A stretch of DNA of 64,000 nucleotides, taken from contig JBEKJO010000007.1 of the NCBI GenBank assembly GCA_050011195.1, forward strand, positions 8,304 to 72,303, written 5' to 3'. Of the stretch, positions 8,684-18,597 are shown piece by piece. Under the pieces are notes generated by a model. It saw only the letters and a list, made by a program, of their open reading frames with translations. It searched no databases and had not been told where the DNA came from. This DNA is from PALSA-1440 sp050011195 (GTDB lineage: Bacteria; Verrucomicrobiota; Verrucomicrobiia; Limisphaerales; UBA8199). The position numbers and the translations under genes are program-made. Positions within the stretch are counted from its first letter, which is position 1, and each line of letters starts with the position of its first letter.

Positions 8684-10067
8684 CAGCAAAATGAAACTTA
8701 CTCTCCAACGTGCCCGGGAACAAAGGGTTATCTTGCGACGGCAACGGCGTTAGCCGCGTCGTGGCAGGGCCGGGGTGCCTCCGTTTCAGGAATAGTGCGT
8801 TTTCAATCAAGGACTGCTGTTATTCACTGAGTCCTGCTGGCGGCTTCGCCCTCAGTCGAGGAAGCCAAGGGGTCTAACTCTCTACTTGACAGTGTGATAG
8901 AAATAGTATAAGTACCCCCCAGCCTCGTGGTTTGCTCAGGCCACGGCTCCGGCGAACGGGCCTCAGAACCGTTGCCGGTTGCGTCGAACCCGACACGACT
9001 ATGGGCGCAAGGGCCGAAACCCCCGCCCCTTCGTGCGGGCGGGCAGAAAGTTCAAGATTGCGATACAGGCACCGGTAATGGCATGATGCCCCTCCGATGA
9101 TGTTCCCAATACTCACTTTCGCCCCGCCCACAGTAGTCTTCGTGCCTGCGGTAGCCCCCAAGGTCTGTCCAAATATGGCATAAACTACTGTACCTGCTTA
9201 CCTTACAGGAAATAGTGCATCTTCGAGCTGGAAGTGGTATTACCCCATATTTGCCACCCGTTTACCACGGTTTCCTGCATAAGTCATTGATTAGCAATAG
9301 GATGGATACATTTCTACCAGTCGCCGCCAAGTGACCGCGACCTGAACCCCCTGCTTCCCCCCTGGTACCGCCCTGCTGCCCCCCTGCTCCTGATTATCCG
9401 GGGGACCGGTTGCAACTCCAAGAGTGTCGGCTATTAGTCAGGTTTATTCTATCGGGTGGAAATGCCGTTTCCCTGGAGAGGGAAATGGCTGCGGAGTATC
9501 AGGGCGCATACGCGGCGGCAGGCACGGTCTGAACGAACTGGCCGGACGCAACCGGCGTTCCGTGCAAATGACGGCAGTTAGGGAGTGGTGGGCCTGTTCG
9601 TCAGTTCCGCGGGGCATGACCGGCAGAACCATTAAGCAGACGGACAGACTGAACGGCAACAAAACACGCCGGAACCCGAAGGAACACAAAGCATTTGTTG
9701 CTTTTGGGGAGGCAAAAACTGGTATGTGAAAACGTGCGTGAATGTGCGGGAATTTGCTTGGCAAATTCCGGGGAAGGGCGTAAAAGTTGAGTGGTTCTTT
9801 TCCAAAGCCAAGAAGTTTCATTTCTTGGCGTAGAGTCTTTGCGTTGCGAGGACTCGAATCTCTCTGAAACACTACCACAAATTCTCAAGGTTCAAAGTTT
9901 GCCTCGACGCGCGAGCAGTCGCGCGTCCCGGTGTGCTTTTGAACTGGGCCGCGTGGTAGTGGCCTCGGAGAGAGTGCGCTGGGCGCGCATTCTCTCCAAT
10001 GAGAGGCAGGAGGTTCGAGTCCGGGCAAAAAGTGCTCGGATTAAGAAAGCAAGAACGAACTGAAACT
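8684..10067. other. 1.4-kb gene-free region
   Basis: No reading frame here resembles a protein. Visible items are a TTGACA box at 8886 followed by TATAAG at 8907 (15-base spacing, a weak promoter candidate); a C-run directly after it (AGTATAAGTACCCCCC, echoed at 35511-35528); a hairpin with 7-bp GC arms at 9022-9028/9037-9043; and a CGCGCGAGCAGTCGCGCG palindrome near 9911. At 9640-9870 the sequence has the look of degenerate dispersed repeat. From about 9160 on the region is visibly more AT-rich. I see no tRNA or rRNA. Confidence 0.5.
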
Positions 10068-12290
10068 ATGAAAGCCAACAAAACAATTGGAAGACTAATC
10101 ATGGGTTGCGTATTCGCTTGCTGCCTGCCGGCAAATCTCCACGCACAACCAACCTTGCCGCCAATAAACACCAATTCAATCCCCGGGACAAATTCACCTG
10201 TATCTTCGCCACCCGACCAGTCGGGACAGTTTGCAACGGATTTCGGGCCGTGGGTTGTTCAAGACGTCCCGATGCCGGATGGCTCGCAGCTCACGTCGGA
10301 TGGATTGCAAAATTTAAGCTCAAACGCATTGTTATCTTTGTCGGCTTCCATTGCGGCTGTCAGTGCGCAGCAGCAATCAGATATCGCCAATTATGTGGCG
10401 ACAAATACCATTGGGATGCCCGCTAACTGGACTGATTCCAATGGCGTTTTTTACGCCCTTGACCATCTTGAAAACGGCCTTCCGGCCATTAAGCAAACAC
10501 ACAACGTGGAATCCGCGCAAACGGTTGGTGCTCAAAAACTGTGGCCAGGCGGCGGCACCGGCTTTAATCTCACCGGCACGAATGTACTCATGGCGCAATG
10601 GGATGGCGGTGACTTGCTGACCAGTCATGTTGAATTTGCCACCAACGCCCAACGAGCATTTCTGCTTGACGGGCCGAGCGGATATGGAGTCCAAGACCAC
10701 CCGACGCACGTTGCCGGAACCATGATGGCATGGGGCGTGAATGCCCAAGCGGAGGGTTTTTCAAACCGTGGGAAAGTCGTCGAATCATATTTTGGAAAAG
10801 ACTTGGTTGAAATGCCCACCCAGGCCGCCACCAATAATGTGAGGGAGTCCAATCATAGTTATGGTTACACTGACGGGTGGTTTATTTTCACTCCTGATGG
10901 TGTGAATTATTATTGGTTCTGGTATGGCGACATCACCATTAGCACAAATTGGGACTGGCATTTTGGTTTCTACAACGGCGTCTCACAAACAAACGACGAG
11001 ATTATTTACACGGCGCAAACGTATCTGCCTGTTTTTTCGGCTGGCAACGAGAATGACCCTAATGATGACGGCCCCGCTGTGCAACCATTTGGTCATTATG
11101 AACTCTCAAACAACGTTCCCATTATCAGTTCTGCGGTTCGCCCCTTGAACAATGCCGAGGGGGGATTTAACACGCTGACTGCATACGGCGTGTCGAAAAA
11201 CAATCTGGTCGTTGGCGCGGTCGGCGCGAGCACCAACGGATACACAGGCACAAACAGCGTTTCCATTGCCAACTTCTCATCGCTGGGATCAACGGCTGAC
11301 GGGCGTATCAAGCCCGACTTGGTTGCTGATGGAGTAAACGTTTATTCAACTCTTTCAGAATCAAACACGGCCTACGGTCTTGATTCCGGCACAAGTATGT
11401 CCGCGCCAGCGGTGACTGGAACGCTTGGCTTGTTGACTTCATTTTACCAGCAACTTTACCCGACAAACGCTCCTTTGATTCTGGGCACGAATGCGCCACT
11501 GTCTTCCACGCTCCGGGGCATCGTGATTCATACCGCTGACCAGCTTGGAAATACCATTGGGCCAAGTTTCACTTACGGTTGGGGATTGCTCGATGCCGTT
11601 GCCGCCGCGACCCTGACTACCAATAACTATGCCAGTGGTTCGTTGGCTTTTATTAAGGAAATTCGGCTGGTGAGCGGAGATTACATCCAGTTTCCGGCTG
11701 TCCTGACAAATAATAAACCGTTCAAAGCAACCATCACCTGGACAGACCCGCCCGGCACTCCTACCGCTCCCGCCTTGAATCCGACAAATCATATGCTGGT
11801 CAACGATCTCGACCTCCGGGTTATCAGTCCAGCCGGCGTGACAAACTTTCCGTGGGTTCTCAATCGAAACTCGCCGACAAATGCCGCGACGACGGGTGAC
11901 AATACATTGGACAACGTCGAGCAAGTCTCCATCCCCAACCCGACCAATGGAACCTATCTTGTGCTCGTGACGCACAAGGGGAATTTGCTCAATGATTTGG
12001 GGCAAACCAATTATCAGAACCTTTCTGTCTTGTTATCGGGTAACATTGCGCAACCGCCGATTCAACCGAAGATTACTGAAATTCTCCCCATTTATGCCTC
12101 AAACACAGTGGCGTTGAAATGGGCCTGTGACGTTGGCCGCGTATGCCGCGTGCAATATGAAAACAATCTTTTATCCGGTTCATGGCAATATGCCAGCGGC
12201 GAGTTGAGCGCTACCAAAACAAACACCGCCATCACGCTTGCTGCCAGTGGCATCACAAATCGGTTCTATCGAATCATTCAAGTGCGATGA
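10068..12290 (+). CDS. Secreted subtilisin-like serine protease (peptidase S8)
   Basis: 740 residues from the ATG at 10068; the signal peptide ends near CCLPANLHAQ. The S8 triad is visible: Asp in VLMAQWDGGDLLTSH, His in DHPTHVAGTMMAW, and Ser in DSGTSMSAPAVTGTLGLL. After the catalytic domain comes a beta-rich region (about 530-650: HMLVNDLDLRVISPAG, a P-domain/CUB-like jelly roll often found after S8 domains). The C-terminal module ends ITNRFYRIIQVR, a terminal strand shared with the giant amylases in this window. The next gene starts inside the stop codon (ATGA overlap), so the two are coupled. Base composition is more AT-rich than the flanks. Confidence 0.9.
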   Translation: MKANKTIGRLIMGCVFACCLPANLHAQPTLPPINTNSIPGTNSPVSSPPDQSGQFATDFGPWVVQDVPMPDGSQLTSDGLQNLSSNALLSLSASIAAVSAQQQSDIANYVATNTIGMPANWTDSNGVFYALDHLENGLPAIKQTHNVESAQTVGAQKLWPGGGTGFNLTGTNVLMAQWDGGDLLTSHVEFATNAQRAFLLDGPSGYGVQDHPTHVAGTMMAWGVNAQAEGFSNRGKVVESYFGKDLVEMPTQAATNNVRESNHSYGYTDGWFIFTPDGVNYYWFWYGDITISTNWDWHFGFYNGVSQTNDEIIYTAQTYLPVFSAGNENDPNDDGPAVQPFGHYELSNNVPIISSAVRPLNNAEGGFNTLTAYGVSKNNLVVGAVGASTNGYTGTNSVSIANFSSLGSTADGRIKPDLVADGVNVYSTLSESNTAYGLDSGTSMSAPAVTGTLGLLTSFYQQLYPTNAPLILGTNAPLSSTLRGIVIHTADQLGNTIGPSFTYGWGLLDAVAAATLTTNNYASGSLAFIKEIRLVSGDYIQFPAVLTNNKPFKATITWTDPPGTPTAPALNPTNHMLVNDLDLRVISPAGVTNFPWVLNRNSPTNAATTGDNTLDNVEQVSIPNPTNGTYLVLVTHKGNLLNDLGQTNYQNLSVLLSGNIAQPPIQPKITEILPIYASNTVALKWACDVGRVCRVQYENNLLSGSWQYASGELSATKTNTAITLAASGITNRFYRIIQVR

Positions 12291-13810
12291 ATAATCTAAA
12301 ACAAAGAATTCTTTGGCAGTGCTGGCTTTTGCCAGCACTGGCGGCTTTGCTGACATTGCCGCTCATCGGTGAGGCGGGGATCGTGTTTGTGCAGTTGCCG
12401 CCTTCTCCAAGTCTCGGTTTGGTGCAGGACCCCATTACAGGCCAATGGGTTGATCCTTTTGCACTGTATGATGCTCAAGGTCTCCGGTTATGGGGTGTTG
12501 AAAATCCAGCGAGTTACAATCTCATCTTGGATGGACAAGTGGCCTATACTTTCACTTCGCAAGACAGCGGTTTTACCATTGACGCAATGGGAAACAATCA
12601 AATTATCGGTGGCTACCTTGACAATTTGGGTGCTCAAGGGGCATATCCGCTGCCAAGTGGTGCCTTCGTTGGGGCAAATCTTGGATCAACCACTTGTACT
12701 TGGCTTGGAGGGGAATCAACAATTGCTGCTGTCCGCGCCAGCGATACCATTGGTTCCCCCATTTTATGGGGCGGAGCTTTTGCGGGAGTGGCATCAGGGT
12801 ATATTGGACTTGAATTCTACACTGACGGTCAGCCCTACTACGGTTGGGTTCGTGTTGGCGCGCCCGTCAGCATAAACGGTGGCTGGATTTATGACTACGC
12901 TTACGAAACTTCTCCAGATACTCCAATCAAAGCAGGGCAAACAAACGAACCGATTTATTTCGAGGCGACTTTCAGCGGCGACAATGAAGTTCCGCCAGAC
13001 AGAAGCACCCATTCCGGCAACGGCTCATTCATTCTTGAAAGCTATGTTGATGGATACAGGTTGTCCTATAATGTTGAATTGGACGGTGCTTTTCAGCCCA
13101 CGAGCGCCGGAATCTTCGGCCCGGCGAAGCCGTGTTTGAACTCTTCTCATCTGATTGCCGATTTGGGAACTTACACTATTTCCAATCTTCCGCCGCCGCT
13201 TCTGCCGATCGGGCCTGTCCCGCTTGATCTTCAACGGCCAGAGCCAATTTCCCCGGTTTATCCAAGTGTTTTGGTTTATAGCGGCCAGATTACTTTGGCC
13301 GGCAACCAAGTTGCTGAATTGCTGCAAGGGCAACTCTATGTGAATTTCAAATCCGCCAAATACCGCGAGGGGGAACTGCGGGGCGAGATTTTTCCCACTG
13401 CGCCGATTCAGTTTTCCGCCACCTTGAGCGGCCGCAATGAGATTCCCCGCAACGTCAGCGCGCATCGCGGCGAAGCGGCTTTTACACTGGCTGGCAACAA
13501 TTTGACTTACGAACTGGCGCTGGACAATTTCACATTCACGTCGGCTGGGATTTATGCTGCGCCGATTGCCTTTCCCAGTCCGTTCGACCTGATTGCCAAA
13601 CTGGACATCACATTGGGAGTTGTGATTCCCGTTGGCGGGTTGCCCGGTGTGCTCGGATTGCCGGGCCAAACGCTTTATGAGGGACAAAGCGCATTGAGTC
13701 TTACCGATGAGGAAGTGTATCGGCTCAAGCACGGAGAGTTTTATATCGAAGTCCTCACGCCTCACTTCCGAAACGGCGAGATTGGCGGTCGGATTCTTCC
13801 CAATGAATAA
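12287..13810 (+). CDS. Secreted protein with two CHRD domains; PEP-CTERM signal lies in the next frame
   Basis: 507 residues from the ATG overlapping the protease stop (ATGA). Residues 1-30 are a signal peptide (WQCWLLPALAALLTLPLIGEA). Residues 30-215 are an unassigned beta-rich domain, including GYIGLEFYTDGQPYYGWVRV, a motif common in PEP-CTERM proteins. Two CHRD repeats follow: FEATFSGDNEVPPDRSTHSG (about 225-345) and FSATLSGRNEIPRNVSAHRG (about 375-505). The frame stops at 13808, right where a PEP-CTERM signal starts in the +1 frame (see next entry). The location is presumably cell-surface or extracellular; function unknown. Confidence 0.8.
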   Translation: MNNLKQRILWQCWLLPALAALLTLPLIGEAGIVFVQLPPSPSLGLVQDPITGQWVDPFALYDAQGLRLWGVENPASYNLILDGQVAYTFTSQDSGFTIDAMGNNQIIGGYLDNLGAQGAYPLPSGAFVGANLGSTTCTWLGGESTIAAVRASDTIGSPILWGGAFAGVASGYIGLEFYTDGQPYYGWVRVGAPVSINGGWIYDYAYETSPDTPIKAGQTNEPIYFEATFSGDNEVPPDRSTHSGNGSFILESYVDGYRLSYNVELDGAFQPTSAGIFGPAKPCLNSSHLIADLGTYTISNLPPPLLPIGPVPLDLQRPEPISPVYPSVLVYSGQITLAGNQVAELLQGQLYVNFKSAKYREGELRGEIFPTAPIQFSATLSGRNEIPRNVSAHRGEAAFTLAGNNLTYELALDNFTFTSAGIYAAPIAFPSPFDLIAKLDITLGVVIPVGGLPGVLGLPGQTLYEGQSALSLTDEEVYRLKHGEFYIEVLTPHFRNGEIGGRILPNE

Positions 13811-13895
13811 CGCTGGCGCAGTGCCGGAGCCGGGCACATTTACCCTGTTGCTCGTTTCCGGGGCGGTGGTTTGGCTGGTGCGAAGGCGGGGCTGA
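13803..13895 (+). pseudogene. Out-of-frame PEP-CTERM sorting signal of the CHRD protein
   Basis: In the +1 frame relative to the CHRD gene, the sequence reads MNNAGAVPEPGTFTLLLVSG then AVVWLVRRRG and a TGA stop. It has all three parts of a PEP-CTERM tail: VPEP, a hydrophobic helix and an Arg cluster. It has no ribosome site of its own and would make no sense as a free peptide. The simplest reading is a one-base insertion (or two-base loss) near 13798-13805, a sequencing error, or +1 frameshifting. Confidence 0.75.
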
Positions 13896-14147
13896 GCTGG
13901 CGCGGCGGGGCCGGGCAACCATTGCCGGCTGGCTCGGGGGCTGGTTGGCGGGAAATGACGCCACTTTTTCCTGGCCCGCCGGCTGGCGACCCCTATAATG
14001 GCCGCACGATAGGCTGAAAGTGAGCGCGCCGAATAACCATCTGTCGTTCCCGAGCGAAGCCTCGAAGGAACCATGCCCGGTCAGTCCCGCTCGGGGTGAG
14101 CGGGGCGCTCGGCGGCAGGCCAAGACAGCGCGCTGGAAAGGACCTCC

Positions 14148-15287
14148 ATGAACAAACCAACCACCGCAATGAAACTCAGCCTGTGCGGCTTGGCGCTCGG
14201 GACGGTGGCTGTGCAAGGGGCGCAGTTCTTCCGGATTGCCGGCCCGGTGGCGACCACCATCACCGCGCTGAGTGCGGATGGATACATCACCTGGACCAAT
14301 TCGCCGACCAACGCCACCTTTACCGTCCAAACAGCTCAGTCGCTTCTCAGCCCAATCAGTTGGGTTGACTTCGTCCAGGTGCCTGTCACCAATGCGGTCA
14401 CGACCCAACGGATCTACGACCCCAGCCCACCTTCCGGCATGGCGTTCATTCCTGCGGGTGTGTTCACGATGGGGGACACGCTGGATGGCGAGAGCGATGC
14501 CATCCCTACGAACGTCTATGTGTCGGCGTTTTACATGGATACGAATCTGGTGAGCTACAGTCAGTGGCAGACAGTCTATAATTGGGCCACGAACCACGGC
14601 TACAGCTTTGACAACGCGGGTGCGGGCAAGGCGGCGAATCATCCGGTGCAGGCGGTGGATTAGTACGATGCGGTGAAGTGGAGCAATGCGCGGTCGCAGC
14701 AAGCGGGTTTGACGCCGGGGTATTACGCGGATGCCGGGTTGACGCAGGTATATACGAATGGCAATAAGTATGTGCTGCCTTATGTGTATGTGAATTGGAC
14801 GGCGAATGGCTACCGGTTGCCGACGGAAGCGGAGTGGGAGAAGGCGGCGCGGGGCGGGTTAAGCGGGCAACGGTTTCCGTGGGGCAACACCATCTCTGAA
14901 AGCCAGGCCAACTACTACGGATGTACCAGTTGCTATAGCTACGATTTGGGCCCGAACGGCAACAACGCCACGTTCGATACCGGAGGGCAACCCTACACGA
15001 GTCCGGTGGGCTATTTTGCGCCGAACGGGTATGGTCTCTACGACATGGCTGGAAATGTCGATGAGTGGTGCTGGGATTATTATGTGAAGCCGCCGTATCC
15101 GGCAGGTAGTCCGTATTTGGGAGGTAGTGACCCACGCGGACCGGCTTCCAGCCAATATGGCTACCGCGTGTTGCGGGGCGGGTCGTGGTTAGACTACGCC
15201 TACGGTTCCCACTGCGCATTTCGCGACACCTACTACCCGTCGCAAGCCAACACCTTTTGGGGCTTTCGTTGTGTGAGGGGGTTTTAG
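14148..15287 (+). pseudogene. Formylglycine-generating enzyme-like (SUMF1/FGE-sulfatase domain) protein interrupted by an amber codon
   Basis: One frame runs from the ATG at 14148 to the TAG/TTTTAG end at 15287 with a single TAG at 14661-14663. The N-terminus has a signal peptide (AMKLSLCGLALGTVAVQGA). The FGE-sulfatase domain starts near residue 95 (GMAFIPAGVFTMGD) and continues after the stop with AVKWSNARSQ, NGYRLPTEAEWEKAARGG, GLYDMAGNVDEWCWDYY, YRVLRGGSWLDYAYGSHCAF and FWGFRCVRGF. Family members have VNWYDAVKWCN at the stop position, so TAG replaces TGG (Trp). Members of this fold often serve as secreted proteins without FGE activity. Truncation at residue 171 should destroy the fold. 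Confidence 0.8.
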
Positions 15288-15361
15288 ATTCTGGTCTTTA
15301 TGGCCGATTTCCGCAAAGAAAGAATAGCGGGTGTCGCGGTTGGTGGTATTTTCACTCGGCC

Positions 15362-17446
<2,085 letters not shown>

Positions 17447-17453
17447 ACTGCGC

Positions 17454-18470
17454 ATGAAACCGGATTCACATCAACCGTGGACGGCGGAAGAGATTCTGGC
17501 CCTGGGACGCAGCTATCAGGGGGCGGCGGTCCTGGCCGCTGCGGCGGACCTGGACCTCTTCAGCGCGGTGGCTTCCGCGCCGCTGGCGGCGGCGGAACTT
17601 GCCCGCGCTCTTCAGTGCGATCTGCGCGCCCTGACCATTCTTCTGGATGCCCTCGCCGCGCTGCGACTGCTGGAAAAGTCCGGCAGCCATTACGCCCTGC
17701 CAGCCGGTCTAAATGCCTTTCTGACGCCGGACGGAGCGCAAAGCATTCTGGCGATGGCCCAGCATCAAGGGCATTGCCTCCGCAACTGGGCGCAGTTGTC
17801 CCGCGTCGTTAAAACCGGCCGGCCCGCCGAGCGAATACCGGGCGTGGGCGGGGAAGCGGGCGACCAGGCGGCCTTCATTGGGGCGATGCACAACGTCTCT
17901 GCGCCCAACGCTGACCAGGTCATCCGGGCCGTGCAACCGCTGCAATTCCGTCACCTGCTGGACATTGGCGGGGCTTCGGGCACCTGGACCATCGCCTTTC
18001 TGCGCGCCTGTCCCTCGGCCCGGGCCACGCTTTTTGACCTGCCGCATGTTATCCCGATGGCGCGGCAGCGGTTGGCTGCCGCCGGGCTGGACCCGCGCGT
18101 CAACCTGGTCGCCGGCAACTTCGCGACCGATGCCTTGCCGCCGGGCGCGGACCTCGCGTGGGTGAGTGCCATCGTGCACCAGAATTCCCGTCCCCGGAAC
18201 CGCGCCCTGTTCAGCAAGGTCTTTGCGGCGCTGGCTGCCAGCGGGCGCATCGCTATCCGCGACATCCTGATGGAGGAGGATCGCACCCGCCCCGCGGCGG
18301 GCGCGTTGTTTGCCGTGAATATGCTCGTGGCCACCGAAGGCGGCGGCACGTTCACGTTGGCTGAATTGCGGGAGGATTTGGCGACGGCAGGCTTCGCTGA
18401 GGTTGCCTTGGCGCGCGAGGACGAAGCGATGAATGCCCTCGTCGTCGCGAGGAAACCTGGCGCAGACTGA
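17454..18470 (+). CDS. SAM-dependent O-methyltransferase (acetylserotonin/plant OMT-like)
   Basis: 338 residues. Residues 10-90 form the winged-helix dimerisation domain typical of the family (GAAVLAAAADLDLFSAVASA, ELARALQCDLRALTILLDAL). The SAM-binding loop is HLLDIGGASGTWTIAFL near residue 165, followed by ATLFDLPHVIPMAR and VSAIVHQNSRPRNR, where His may correspond to the catalytic base. The C-terminus GGGTFTLAELREDLATAGF is standard for the family. The substrate cannot be told from the sequence. It starts 7 bases after uvrB and is probably co-transcribed. Confidence 0.85.
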   Translation: MKPDSHQPWTAEEILALGRSYQGAAVLAAAADLDLFSAVASAPLAAAELARALQCDLRALTILLDALAALRLLEKSGSHYALPAGLNAFLTPDGAQSILAMAQHQGHCLRNWAQLSRVVKTGRPAERIPGVGGEAGDQAAFIGAMHNVSAPNADQVIRAVQPLQFRHLLDIGGASGTWTIAFLRACPSARATLFDLPHVIPMARQRLAAAGLDPRVNLVAGNFATDALPPGADLAWVSAIVHQNSRPRNRALFSKVFAALAASGRIAIRDILMEEDRTRPAAGALFAVNMLVATEGGGTFTLAELREDLATAGFAEVALAREDEAMNALVVARKPGAD

Positions 18471-18597
18471 GCCGCCGCGGGGTGATTCAGCGCGGGTTTC
18501 CATCTCCCGCCGACACGGACGCGTTGCCAGAAGCACCGGCGACAATTGCCCAATCGTCCTTCTCTCCCAGCACCAGAGCCGGTAGAGTGCTTGCGCC

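Noticed and set aside
8874..9161. 95-codon minus-strand frame in the gene-free region
   Set aside because: No recognisable family, no ribosome site, and the composition shifts within the frame; treated as noncoding.
9424..9729. 101-codon plus-strand frame ahead of the protease
   Set aside because: The second half looks like degenerate repeat and the antisense frame is equally open; no support for a protein.
9845..9875. tRNA T-arm-like sequence on the minus strand (GATTCGAGTCC)
   Set aside because: Stem pairing fails at the second position and no cloverleaf fits upstream.
10005..10032. tRNA T-arm-like GGTTCGAGTCC
   Set aside because: The flanking bases do not form a 5-bp T-stem beyond two pairs and no acceptor, D or anticodon arm can be drawn around it.
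14673..15287. Second half of the FGE-like gene as an independent gene
   Set aside because: The ATG at 14673 has no ribosome site and would start in the middle of the domain; the frame is continuous with the first half except for one TAG.
18480..18560. Possible shared repeat with 58487-58560 (CCCGCCGACACGG core)
   Set aside because: Only about 13 bases match exactly; not enough to claim a repeat family.
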